Position numbers and translations under genes: made by a program. Shown one piece after another: positions 55,918 to 64,000 of a stretch of DNA of 64,000 bases; positions within the stretch are counted from its first letter, which is position 1, and each line of letters starts with the position of its first letter. The DNA is from Natrinema caseinilyticum (GTDB lineage Archaea; Halobacteriota; Halobacteria; Halobacteriales; Natrialbaceae). The stretch is from the NCBI RefSeq assembly GCF_024227435.1, contig NZ_CP100445.1, positions 2,353,369-2,417,368 on the forward strand. Direction: 5' to 3'. The notes beneath the pieces are model-generated. The model was not told the DNA's origin. It made no database searches and saw only the letters and a program-made list of their open reading frames with translations.

Positions 55918-56305
55918 GCGAGGTCACGATCCCGTCTTTCGTCCCGCTCCATCCCCCGTAAATCCGAATTGATTGACGATAAGCCAACTGAACTTCCCGC
56001 TCGGCGTCGCTATATCGACCGCGCCAAGCGTCTTGACGCGTCTTCGTCCCACGGTCGGCCCACGTGCAGTGGCGTCTCTGCCGGTTCGCTTCCGGGGATC
56101 CGGACTGCGAATTTCGTCGCCGTTTCGGCCGCTTCAACTCGCTCATATTATTGTTGAACTGGTATCAAACGTGTACAGTTTAATTTACTTCGTATATATT
56201 ATTGAACAAATCCAACGACGCTTCCGATGGTACGCCATCGCGGTGGGTGATTCGGTTCCGCGCTTCCGGACGCGATGACGTTCGGCGACACTCACGGCAT
56301 CAACC
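55918..56305. other. Promoter region upstream of the secreted glucanase
   Basis: No gene. The stretch 56140-56215 is AT-rich with TATATATT at ~56193 and repeated ATTGAAC/TTGTTGAAC words (~56151, ~56202). If that TATA is used, the glucanase mRNA has a leader of ~80 nt, unusual for haloarchaea. Confidence 0.5.
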
Positions 56306-58024
56306 ATGACACGAGACGGCTCTCACACCGACACCACGGGGGATCGACGGATTGACAGCAGGAAGCAGCAGTTGAGGCGAGCGCACACCGACCTCTCCTC
56401 GTCGCTCGAGGGGGACGACGACGGCAGCTCCTCGCGCGGATCTCGCCGACGGTTTCTCCAGGTCGGTGCGACCGCGCTCGCGGCCACCGCGATCGGCAGT
56501 TCGACTGTCGCTGCTCAGGAGGCCGCCAGGAAGTGCGGTTCGCACGCTCAACTCGAGATCGGCGCCGGCGATTTCGTACTGAAGAACAACGACTGGGGGA
56601 GTTCCGACGTCGACATGTGTATCAGGACGAATACCGACGGCTCGTACGGATACGAGTGGTCGACGCGGTCCAGCGGCGGGCCACCGAATTATCCCCAGGG
56701 CCTCCTCGGAACGAAACCCTGGGGCTCGGACACGGGCGTCCGGGACTTCCCGATCCGGCGGGGAGACGTCGACCAGCTCGACCTCGAGGTGGACGTCGAC
56801 GTGAACATCTCCGGCGGTTCGTGGAACCTCGCCGAGGAGTGGTGGTTGATGGACTCGCCGGTCTCCGAACAGACCCAGACGCACACCCACGAGATCATGG
56901 TGGTCCTCGACTGGGGCGGCGGCCACGGCCATGGCGGGGTGAAAGAAGAGAACGTCTGGACGGACAAATTCGGCAACACAATCGACTACTGGGCCCGCTA
57001 CGGCGGCGGCGGCACGAGCGCCGACTTCCACATCTTCCGCGTCAGCGGCGGCCTCTCGACCGGCCGCGTGGATCTGACGGAAGCCATCGACTTCATGACC
57101 GAGCGATGGGGCGTCAGCGACCGGAAGTGGATCTCCGGGATCGAACTCGGCAACGAATACTGGCAGGGGAGCCAGGGCGACGTCACGTACGACCAGTTCG
57201 ACGTCACCGTCAACGGCACCACCTACTCGAGCGGCAGCGGCAGCGGTGGCGGCGATACCGGCGGCGGAAATCGGGGCGGTGAGTCAGATCCGGGCAACGA
57301 CGGCGAAAACGGTACCGACGAGGAAGATGGACGGAATCGTGGCGAAGACGGAAACGGAGACGAGACAGGGAACGGCGGCGAAGACGGAAACGGAGACGAG
57401 ACAGGGAACGGCGGCGAAGACGGAAACGGAGACGAGACAGGGAACGGCGGCGAAGACGGAAACGGGGACGAGACAGGGAATGGCGGCGAAGACGGAAACG
57501 GAGACGAGACAGGGAACGGCGGCGAAGACGGAAACGGGGACGAGACAGGGAACGGCGGCGAAGACGGAAACGGAGACGAGACAGGGAACGGCGGCGAAGA
57601 CGGAAACGGGGACGAGACAGGGAATGGCGGCGAAGACGGAAATGGAGGCGACGGAAACGACGACAGCCGGAACGACAACGGCGGAAGTGACGGGGGAGAA
57701 TCGTACCCGACCTGGCAGCCCGACACGATCTATCTCGAGGGCGATCGCGTGGTCCACGACGGGGCCGTCTGGGAGTCCCAGTGGTGGGCCCACGGCGAAG
57801 AACCGCGCGAGGAACAGTGGTACGTCTGGAAGCGTGTCGAGGACGCAAACGGCGTCACCCCTGTCGATCCGGATGCCGGCGGCACACCCGCCTGGAACTC
57901 GTCCGAGATCTACCGTGAGGGCGATCGAGTAACTCACGATGGCACCACGTGGGAGGCCCAGTGGTGGACCCAGGGCCAGGAGCCGCGCGACGAAGCGTGG
58001 TACGTCTGGCGCCCGGTCGAGTAG
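56306..58024 (+). CDS. Secreted GH12-like beta-glucanase with repeat linker and two CBM5/12 modules
   Basis: A 572-aa Tat-exported enzyme. A ~45-residue acidic N-region precedes the Tat signal SRRRFLQVGATALAATAIGS. The catalytic domain (~75-310) resembles GH12 endoglucanases: WSTRSSGGPPNYPQGLLGTK, nucleophile Glu in HEIMVVLDWGG and acid/base Glu in ISGIELGNEYWQG. An ~100-residue linker carries eight copies of GEDGNGDETGNG. Two chitin/cellulose-binding modules follow (WQPDTIYLEGDRVVHDGAVW; SSEIYREGDRVTHDGTTWEA), each with a WW-x-x-G-x-EP motif. It probably degrades cellulose or mixed-link glucan outside the cell. Confidence 0.83.
   Translation: MTRDGSHTDTTGDRRIDSRKQQLRRAHTDLSSSLEGDDDGSSSRGSRRRFLQVGATALAATAIGSSTVAAQEAARKCGSHAQLEIGAGDFVLKNNDWGSSDVDMCIRTNTDGSYGYEWSTRSSGGPPNYPQGLLGTKPWGSDTGVRDFPIRRGDVDQLDLEVDVDVNISGGSWNLAEEWWLMDSPVSEQTQTHTHEIMVVLDWGGGHGHGGVKEENVWTDKFGNTIDYWARYGGGGTSADFHIFRVSGGLSTGRVDLTEAIDFMTERWGVSDRKWISGIELGNEYWQGSQGDVTYDQFDVTVNGTTYSSGSGSGGGDTGGGNRGGESDPGNDGENGTDEEDGRNRGEDGNGDETGNGGEDGNGDETGNGGEDGNGDETGNGGEDGNGDETGNGGEDGNGDETGNGGEDGNGDETGNGGEDGNGDETGNGGEDGNGDETGNGGEDGNGGDGNDDSRNDNGGSDGGESYPTWQPDTIYLEGDRVVHDGAVWESQWWAHGEEPREEQWYVWKRVEDANGVTPVDPDAGGTPAWNSSEIYREGDRVTHDGTTWEAQWWTQGQEPRDEAWYVWRPVE
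57342..57650 (+). repeat. 36-bp tandem repeats in the glucanase linker
   Basis: Eight near-identical 36-bp units code for GEDGNGDETGNG. Units differ at only a few synonymous positions (GGAGAC/GGGGAC, AACGGC/AATGGC). The combinations recur in a pattern, indicating multi-unit duplication. Confidence 0.93.
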
Positions 58025-58239
58025 GGACGGTCCGGCGATCCGGCCACTCCGTTTTTCGCCGCGCCGAAACTCGAAGACCTTCGGACGGCGACCCCGCCGA
58101 CGCACGAACGGTTGCTCCCGTTTACGCCCCTGATTGTGGGACGGAGCGGCGTGTTCGGTGTCCGGTCTCTGGCCAGAAGCCGTCTCGAGCGCCGGCGCCG
58201 AGTGCGGTGCGCAAAAAACTGGAACCGTCGAGTCGACCG

Positions 58240-59154
58240 TTACGAGATCTTGTCGTATTGCTCCGAGAGCTTCTCGGCGGCTTCGCCGAGTTGATTCCGT
58301 TCGAACTCGGTGAGATCCCACTCGACGATCTCTTCGACGCCGTCGGAGCCGAGCTTGACCGGCACGCCGAACGCGGTATCCTCGTGACCGAACTCGCCCT
58401 CGAGTTTGACGCTGCCGGGGAGAACCTCGCCGGTGTCGCGCAGGATGGCCTCGACCATGTGGCCGACGCCGGTCGCCGGCCCCCACTCCGTGGCACCTTT
58501 CTTCTCGATGACGTTCATGGCGGAGGTCTGGAGTTCGGAGAGCAGTTCTTCCTTTTCGTCTTCGTCGAACTCGAGGTCCTGGCCGTTGACGCGGACCTTG
58601 GAGAAGACGGGAACCTGCGCGTCGCCGTGTTCGCCGAGGATAGTCGCGTCGACGTTCTGGACGGGTGCGTCGAAGCGCTGTGAGATGACGTACCGGAACC
58701 GGGCCGAGTCGAGTCGGCCGCCGAAGCCGATCACTTGCTCGCGGGGCCGGTCGCCGGCCTCGTAGAGGTGGCGGTTCAGCAGGTCCACGGGGTTCGACGT
58801 GGTAATGGTGATGAAGTCGTCGTTGTACTCCGCAATCGAGGAGCCGATGTCCTCCATGATCGGCGCGTTGTCGCCCGCCAGGTCGATCCGCGTCTGGCCC
58901 GGCTGGCGCGGAATACCCGCCGTGATAACGACGACGTCCGATCCTTCGGTGTCCTCGTAGCCACCCTGTCGGATCGTCGTGTTCGAATCGTAGGCCGCGC
59001 CGTGGTTGGCGTCGGCGGCCTGACCGATCGTATCGTCTTCTTTGTCGGGAATGTCCACGAAGACGAGTTCGTCCGCGATGTCCCGAAGCGCGATGTTGTA
59101 GCCTGCGGCGGCCCCGACCGTTCCGGCCGCGCCGACTACGCTAACTTTCGTCAT
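58240..59154 (-). CDS. mdh: Malate dehydrogenase (LDH-like)
   Basis: A 304-aa NAD-dependent enzyme of the lactate/malate dehydrogenase superfamily. N-terminal [16 protein letters not shown], with an Asp after strand 2 ([10 protein letters not shown]), points to [18 protein letters not shown] is the MDH-type active loop, with Arg at the substrate-selecting position. Catalytic His is in [14 protein letters not shown], and the Asp/Arg pair in [16 protein letters not shown]. It interconverts malate and oxaloacetate in the TCA cycle. Acidic surface stretches ([10 protein letters not shown]) are typical of halophilic MDH. Confidence 0.95.
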   Translation of the reverse strand: MTKVSVVGAAGTVGAAAGYNIALRDIADELVFVDIPDKEDDTIGQAADANHGAAYDSNTTIRQGGYEDTEGSDVVVITAGIPRQPGQTRIDLAGDNAPIMEDIGSSIAEYNDDFITITTSNPVDLLNRHLYEAGDRPREQVIGFGGRLDSARFRYVISQRFDAPVQNVDATILGEHGDAQVPVFSKVRVNGQDLEFDEDEKEELLSELQTSAMNVIEKKGATEWGPATGVGHMVEAILRDTGEVLPGSVKLEGEFGHEDTAFGVPVKLGSDGVEEIVEWDLTEFERNQLGEAAEKLSEQYDKIS

Positions 59155-59383
59155 ACCACGTAAGCATCCACTTGCCCGCGCGTTAAATCCGTCGAATCCC
59201 GCCGCTTCGAACGATTTGACGATGCATGTATCGACACTTGTCGAACGCAGACGGACACCACATCGCGGTGATTTCTCGCCCACGCGGGGTCATCGTCTCG
59301 AGGTCCGACTCCGCGAAAGACGCCTCGGGCGAACCGAGGACCGAATCGAGCAACGTACAGTACTTCGGCCCCGTCTCACGGGT

Positions 59384-60583
59384 ATGCGAGTGAGCGTTAT
59401 CGGCGGCGGATCGATTACCGACGAAGAGGCGAATCGAGCGGAGGCGGTCGGTCGCGAACTCGCCGACCACGGTCACACGGTGGTCTGTGGCGGCCGCGGC
59501 GGCACGATGGAAGCGGTCTGTCGCGGTGCGAAGGCCGAGGGCGGGAGGACGATCGGTATCCTTCCCACTGCGGACCGCGACGACGCGAACGAGTACGTCG
59601 ACGTCCCGATCGTAACCGGACTCGGCCACGCCAGAAACGCGCTCGTTCCGCTGAACGGTGATGCCGTCATCGCCCTCCCCGGCGGCGTCGGGACGCTCTC
59701 TGAGATCGGCTTCGCCGGAATCTACGATCGGCCCCTCGTCGGACTCGATACCCACGACGTCTCCGCGCTCGCGATCGATCTTGAGGTCGTGGCGACGCCG
59801 GCCGAAGCGATTGCTGCCGTCGAAACTGCTCGCGACGACCCCCGCGTTCGTAGCGATTCAGATCCTGTCGGTTGTCGCAGCTTTTTCGACGCTTCGATGC
59901 GTCTAGACGGACATGAGCGACTTCGACAAGGAAGCCGAACGCGAAAAACTTCGGGAGAAGTACGAACGAGACAAGGAAGAACGGAAGGCGACGCAGCGGA
60001 TGAGCGACCTGCTGCTCAAGGGCGCGACGATGACCAACGCGCACTGCGGGACCTGCGGCGACCCGCTGTTCGAGCAGGACGGCACCACGTTCTGTCCGAG
60101 CTGTCACGGCAATCCGGACGCCGTTCGGGGAACGGAACTCGAGGCCCAATCGGCCGAGACGGAACGGTCTGGGGACCAACCGACCGCCGAGGAGCGCGGC
60201 GGTCGAGATGGCGGATCCGACCGATCCGAAGCGACGACCGAATCCGCGACGCCGACCGCCACCAACGACTTCGGGTCCGCATCCTCCGAAACCGACGCCG
60301 CCACCGACCCGAGCGATACCGCGATCGATTCGACCACGGCACAACGGACACGGGGCGCAGAGCACACTCGAGACCGCGGAACCGAGACGACCGCGTCCCC
60401 GAACGACCACCCTCCCCGATCGACGACGTCGGGTCGACGCGGCCCGACGACTGTCGAGGGAGTCGACGGCGACCTCGAGGCCGCCCACGACGCGCTCGTC
60501 CGAACGCTCGAGAAGTTCGCCCGGGAGGCTGCCGCCACGGACGACCCGAGATACGCGAGGGAGTGTCTCGAGGCGGCTCGTGA
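59384..60583 (+). pseudogene. LOG/TIGR00725-like Rossmann protein with lost stop (probable frameshift)
   Basis: The first ~150 residues are a complete nucleotide-binding family protein: MRVSVIGGGSITDEEANRAE, GGRGGTMEAVCRGAK and the hallmark PGGVGTLSEIGFA. After AVETARDDP the frame fails to stop and runs 240 more Arg-rich residues out of frame through the next gene. One extra C in the five-C run at 59839-59843 would put a TAG at ~59850 and restore a ~156-aa protein, the family's size. So this is a one-base deletion, real or a sequencing slip. The family includes putative nucleotide-binding proteins and phosphoribohydrolases. Confidence 0.8.
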
Positions 60584-60614
60584 GGCAGGCGAAACGTTGG
60601 AAACGTTGCGCTGA
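59913..60614 (+). CDS. Zinc-binding protein of the Sjogren/scleroderma autoantigen 1 family
   Basis: A 233-aa protein. A charged coiled N-terminus (MSDFDKEAEREKLREKYERD) leads into MSDLLLKGATMTNAHCGTCG, then a paired CPSC: the CxxC...CxxC zinc finger of the SSSCA1/ZNRD2 family. A ~100-residue disordered acidic linker follows. A C-terminal helical domain (VDGDLEAAHDALVRTLEKFA, then REAAATDDPRYARECLEAAR) completes it. Function in archaea unknown. It overlaps only the run-on of the upstream frameshifted gene. Confidence 0.87.
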   Translation: MSDFDKEAEREKLREKYERDKEERKATQRMSDLLLKGATMTNAHCGTCGDPLFEQDGTTFCPSCHGNPDAVRGTELEAQSAETERSGDQPTAEERGGRDGGSDRSEATTESATPTATNDFGSASSETDAATDPSDTAIDSTTAQRTRGAEHTRDRGTETTASPNDHPPRSTTSGRRGPTTVEGVDGDLEAAHDALVRTLEKFAREAAATDDPRYARECLEAAREAGETLETLR

Positions 60615-60959
60615 TGGCCCCGGAACCGGTGGCGATCGCGGCGGCTGGTGCTCCTGGTTCGAGCTACTCGACGTCACCGCGAACCGATAGTCCGTTTTTC
60701 GTCGACCGCCTCGATCTCGAATAGACACTTATATATAACAACACTCGGAAAATCAGTAAAATTATATGATTCGGCCTGAAATCCCGCTCGATGTATCGGG
60801 GCACTGGGGAAGAACGCGATTGCAGCCATCCCGACTGTGGATTACCCGGTCCGGCCTCCGGTTGCACACCGTGCAGGGGTGCCGCTACCGGACGTCCTCC
60901 GGAGTCGCCGGCTCGGTCTCTCACGGACTCCGATTCAGGACCTCGCGAGGAACCTAACG

Positions 60960-61823
60960 ATGGCACTTGGATTCATGGTCATGCTCACGGCAGCCGCCGT
61001 TTGTACCGGACTCGTCGGAACCAGCACGATCTGTCTCGATCGAACCGCGATCCGTCGAACGGTCGCCGACCTCGACGGCCGTTTGCTCGAGATCGCACCG
61101 TATCTCGGTGTCGCGGCGCTGTTTTTCCTGGTCAAGCAGGCGACACACGAATTCAGACTGCAGATTTCCGAGGCTATCGGCGTGGACATCACCGCGGAAA
61201 TATACGCCGTCGAAGGGGACTTCGTCGCGGTTCTTCAGGACGTCGTCCCCCAGCAGACGATCGAATTCTTCTCGGTGATGTACATGTTCGGGTTCCCGTT
61301 CCTGCTGGTGACCGCGCCGATCCTCTATTTCATGCTGCCGTCCCAGCGTCACTTCAAGGAACTGCTCATCGCGTACGTGCTAAACTATACGATCGGCGCG
61401 CTCTGCTACACGCTGTTCGTCGTCTACGGGCCTCGAAACCACCTCTCGTCCGTCTCCGGGCTGATGTACGATTTCTACCCGCAGACCCAGACCATGACGG
61501 CGGCGGTTTCGGCGAACACGAACGTGTTCCCGTCGTTGCACACGTCGCTGGCGGTCGTCGTCTTGCTGTTCGCCTGGCGGTCCCGCGACGAGTATCCCCG
61601 GTGGTTCCCGATCGCGTCGTTCGTCGTCTCGGGCGTCGTCTTCTCGACGATGTACCTGGGAATCCACTGGGTGATCGACGTTCTGGCCGGTATCGCACTC
61701 GCCGTGTTTAGCGTCTACGCCGCCGAACGTCTCGTCGACCGTGCCGAAGGTGGTTCCGGCCCGCTTTCTGCATCCGACGAGAGCGAAGACGGTATCGCGA
61801 CGGATCCCGACCTCGGCGACTGA
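60960..61823 (+). CDS. PAP2-superfamily membrane phosphatase
   Basis: A 287-aa protein with about six TM helices. The PAP2 motifs are YGPRNHLSSV (motif 1 region), NVFPSLHTSLAVVV (motif 2, PSLHT) and YLGIHWVIDVLAGI (motif 3, H...D), as in AUR1/inositol-phosphorylceramide-synthase-like lipid enzymes. It would act on a phosphorylated lipid. The ATG at 60960 begins MALGFMVML; a GTG at 60837 would add 41 residues. A TATA-like AAATTATATG at ~60757 is far from 60960. A Cys-rich frame beginning at 60791 in another phase suggests a possible lost upstream small gene. Confidence 0.85.
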   Translation: MALGFMVMLTAAAVCTGLVGTSTICLDRTAIRRTVADLDGRLLEIAPYLGVAALFFLVKQATHEFRLQISEAIGVDITAEIYAVEGDFVAVLQDVVPQQTIEFFSVMYMFGFPFLLVTAPILYFMLPSQRHFKELLIAYVLNYTIGALCYTLFVVYGPRNHLSSVSGLMYDFYPQTQTMTAAVSANTNVFPSLHTSLAVVVLLFAWRSRDEYPRWFPIASFVVSGVVFSTMYLGIHWVIDVLAGIALAVFSVYAAERLVDRAEGGSGPLSASDESEDGIATDPDLGD

Positions 61824-61885
61824 TCCCCGTCCGAACCGGCTCACGAAACCGGGCGCCGCCTCCACGGTCGACCGCGACCGCCGAG

Positions 61886-64000
61886 CTAACCCGAATAGTC
61901 GCTTCCGATGACTTCTCGGATCCGCTCTGCGGTCACCGTCCCGACGCCGTCTGCCTCCTGTAACTCGTCTTCGGTCGCGATCATCACGCCCTCGACCGTG
62001 CCGAACGCTTCGAGCAGCGACCTGGCCGTGACGGGGCCTATTTCGGCGATGGAAGCGACGACGTACTCCTGTTGTTCGGACAGAGTCTTGCTGCCCTTCT
62101 CGCCGTGGACCGACACCTCGCGGTCGGCGGTCGCCTGTTCGCGCCCGGCGATCACCGCGAGCAGTTCGGTCGTGTCGGCTTCGCTCTCGGTCCGCAGGAC
62201 GCTCGCACCGAAGTCGACGGCGAGACTCGAGAGCGCTCCCCGAACCGCGTTCGGGTGGACGTCCCGCTGCTCGTAGAGCCCGTCGCCCTCGACGACGACG
62301 ATCGGGCGCGAGTAGTGACGCGCCATCGCGCCGACCTGCTCGAAGACCGACCGGTCACCACCGACCAGCGAGTCCACGAAATCGGCGACGGACTTGCGCT
62401 CGACGACTACCCGATCCGACAGGACGTAGTCACCGACGTCGAGCGTCTCGAGGCGCACCTCGATTTCGTCGCGCCGCGAGAGGTCGCGGGCGATGTTCGC
62501 GTCCATCTCGCGCTGGTCGGCCACGACCTCGACGGTCTCGCCCTCGGCGTGTGGCTCGTGGGTCTCGACGGACTCCTCGTCCGGTCCCTCCGCGGCGTCG
62601 GCCCGGTCCGCGAATTCCTGCAGCCCTGGCTGTTCTCGACCCCCTTCGTTTCCACTGGAAGACCCGCCGACTGCATCGGGGTCGGAGCGCTCTTCGACGG
62701 CTTCGGACCCGGGGGGTGCGTCGTCGCCTCCCGTTGCCGTGCGTTCCTCGTCGCCCTCGAAATCCGAAAGCGACTGCTGGGAGTCGTCGAGTTCGTTCTC
62801 GAGGGCCGTGGCCATTCCCTTCAGTTCGCGTAGCTCCGATTCCATCTCCTTTTCGCGGCGCCTCGAGATCCAGAAATAGGCTTCGTCGCGGGTGTCCTCG
62901 GCCATGAGGACGACGACCCGTCCCTCGGACTGGCGACCGGTTCGGCCCTTCCGCTGGATCGAACGGATGGCGGTCGGAACGGGTTCGTAGAAGAGAACCA
63001 GGTCGACTTCCGGCACGTCGAGTCCTTCCTCCGCGACTGACGTCGAGATCAACACTTCGAATTCGCCCGCCCGGAACTCGTCTAAGACCTCCTGTTGTTG
63101 CGTCTGAGTCATTCCGTCCGACCCCTCGCGGTCGCCCTGCCCGACGAACCGCTTCGCGTCGAAGCTCCCCCCGAGAAAGTCCGTCAGGGCCTCGGCCGTA
63201 TCGCGGGACTCGGTGAAAACGATGACGCGGTCGCCACCCTCGAGTCCCAGGGTTTCGGCGAGCAACATACGGGTCTTGCGGTACTTGGGGTGGATCTCGT
63301 CGAACCGTTCGGCCTTCCGCATCGCCTCGCGAACGCGCGGATCCGACACCATTCGCTGGCTCGCCTTCGACGCTCCGGACGAGCGAGCCTGGTTTCGCTG
63401 GCGCTCGAAGTACCGACGGAGCGCCTCGACGCTCTGGGTTTCGACCAGCGTGACGGCCTGTCGGAGCTTCATCACCTCCGCGTGGACCGACATCCCCTCG
63501 AATCCCTCCGACTGATCGTTGTCGATCAACTGCTGCAGTTCGGCTCGCATCCGGTTCAGGTCCTTCTGTGACTGATCGGGCTGCGTCGAGCGCGCGATCC
63601 CGAGTTCCTTTAACTTCTCGAGGCGATCCGTGATGACCTCGTTCAGCGTGTCCCGTATCTCGAGGACCTCGTCCGGGAGATCGATCCGCTCCCACTCGAC
63701 GTCGGTGTCGTGGGTGAACTCGTCGACGTCGGCGTCTTCCTCGGTCATCACCTCGACTTCTCGGAGGCTCAGGTTCTCACAGACGTCGAGGATCGCTTCC
63801 TCGTCGCCGCCGGGCGACGCCGACATGCCGGTCACGAGCGGATCGTGGGCGTCGGCGTGGTACCGCTCTGCGATATAGTTGTACGCGTAGTCGCCGGTCG
63901 CGCGGTGGCACTCGTCGAAGGTGACGTGGGTGACGTCGGCGAGCGAGATGCGCGACCCGACGAGATCGTTTTCGATCACCTGCGGCGTCGCCATCACGAC
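61886..64000 (-). CDS. hef: Hef helicase/nuclease, C-terminal part (partial)
   Basis: The gene continues beyond the window end; the N-terminal ~120 residues including Walker A are missing. Seen here: ATPQVIENDL, the DECH box HVTFDECHRATG, and helicase motif VI SIQRKGRTGRQSEGR. An acidic linker follows, then an ERCC4/XPF nuclease domain with VVERKSVADFVDSL (ERKxxxD) and a C-terminal HhH (IAEIGPVTARSLLEAFG). Hef processes stalled forks and flaps. The linker-coding DNA contains a full ORB-like sequence at 62639. Confidence 0.94.
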   Translation of the reverse strand, partial: VVMATPQVIENDLVGSRISLADVTHVTFDECHRATGDYAYNYIAERYHADAHDPLVTGMSASPGGDEEAILDVCENLSLREVEVMTEEDADVDEFTHDTDVEWERIDLPDEVLEIRDTLNEVITDRLEKLKELGIARSTQPDQSQKDLNRMRAELQQLIDNDQSEGFEGMSVHAEVMKLRQAVTLVETQSVEALRRYFERQRNQARSSGASKASQRMVSDPRVREAMRKAERFDEIHPKYRKTRMLLAETLGLEGGDRVIVFTESRDTAEALTDFLGGSFDAKRFVGQGDREGSDGMTQTQQQEVLDEFRAGEFEVLISTSVAEEGLDVPEVDLVLFYEPVPTAIRSIQRKGRTGRQSEGRVVVLMAEDTRDEAYFWISRRREKEMESELRELKGMATALENELDDSQQSLSDFEGDEERTATGGDDAPPGSEAVEERSDPDAVGGSSSGNEGGREQPGLQEFADRADAAEGPDEESVETHEPHAEGETVEVVADQREMDANIARDLSRRDEIEVRLETLDVGDYVLSDRVVVERKSVADFVDSLVGGDRSVFEQVGAMARHYSRPIVVVEGDGLYEQRDVHPNAVRGALSSLAVDFGASVLRTESEADTTELLAVIAGREQATADREVSVHGEKGSKTLSEQQEYVVASIAEIGPVTARSLLEAFGTVEGVMIATEDELQEADGVGTVTAERIREVIGSDYSG
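62639..62662 (-). repeat. Full ORB-like element inside hef
   Basis: Minus-strand reading TTCCAGTGGAAACGAAGGGG, plus GT, is the best single match to the archaeal ORB consensus in the window. It lies in the hef linker (encoding SSSGNEGGR), ~45 kb from oriC. Confidence 0.75.

Overview
This window comes from the chromosome of a halophilic archaeon. The DNA is GC-rich, the predicted proteins are strongly acidic, and most genes sit about 25 bp behind TATA-like boxes with little or no leader. The gene content is haloarchaeal: PolD small subunit, Orc1/Cdc6, RfcS, Hef, Hel308, KEOPS Cgi121, PurO and a SAMP ubiquitin-like modifier. The low-complexity acidic linkers and the neighbourhood recall Natrialbales (Natrinema/Haloterrigena-like), but the genus cannot be fixed from sequence alone.

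The centrepiece is a probable chromosomal replication origin at about 16.26-17.86 kb. A 1.6-kb gene-free stretch lies between orc1/cdc6 (14428-16257, minus) and the oriC-associated operon oapA-oapB-oapC (17865-20046, plus). It holds an inverted pair of origin-recognition boxes (ORBs) with long G-strings at 17165 and 17508. Between them is an AT-richer core with a striking cluster of CTAG tetramers. ORB-like elements also occur away from the core, several as closely spaced inverted pairs, and some are embedded in the disordered linkers of PolD1, Orc1 and Hef.

Layout: 0-10 kb holds a histidine kinase end, an SDR, an intein-bearing rfcS, a bactofilin-like membrane protein, SAMP2, acetyltransferases and aspartate kinase. 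10-14 kb holds polD1 and two signal peptidase paralogs. 14-20 kb is the origin region. 20-27 kb holds haloarchaeal conserved genes, a methyltransferase and an XPD-like helicase. 27-32 kb holds a frameshifted gene and a thiamine-type ABC transporter operon. 32-41 kb holds a MacB-type exporter, rpiA, a histone-fold miniprotein, larB, a Zn miniprotein, a GIY-YIG protein and a phosphohexomutase. 41-44 kb is accessory: an AbiE-like toxin-antitoxin pair, an AT-rich patch and a decayed gene. 44-50 kb holds cysE, a phosphoesterase, a methyltransferase, purO, a double HNH protein, tRNA-Gln, a rhodanese lipoprotein and an OYE-family enzyme. 50-56 kb holds cgi121-hel308, uspA, a phosphate permease and a ferredoxin. 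56-64 kb holds a secreted GH12-like glucanase, malate dehydrogenase, a LOG-like gene that has lost its stop, a Zn protein, a PAP2 phosphatase and the C-terminal part of Hef.

Replication and repair functions are concentrated here (RfcS, PolD1, Orc1, Oap proteins, XPD-like, Hel308, Hef). Most other genes are single housekeeping units. Three genes appear broken or altered by one-base slips in short homopolymers or by decay (27.4-27.7 kb, 43.7-44.0 kb, 59.4-59.9 kb).
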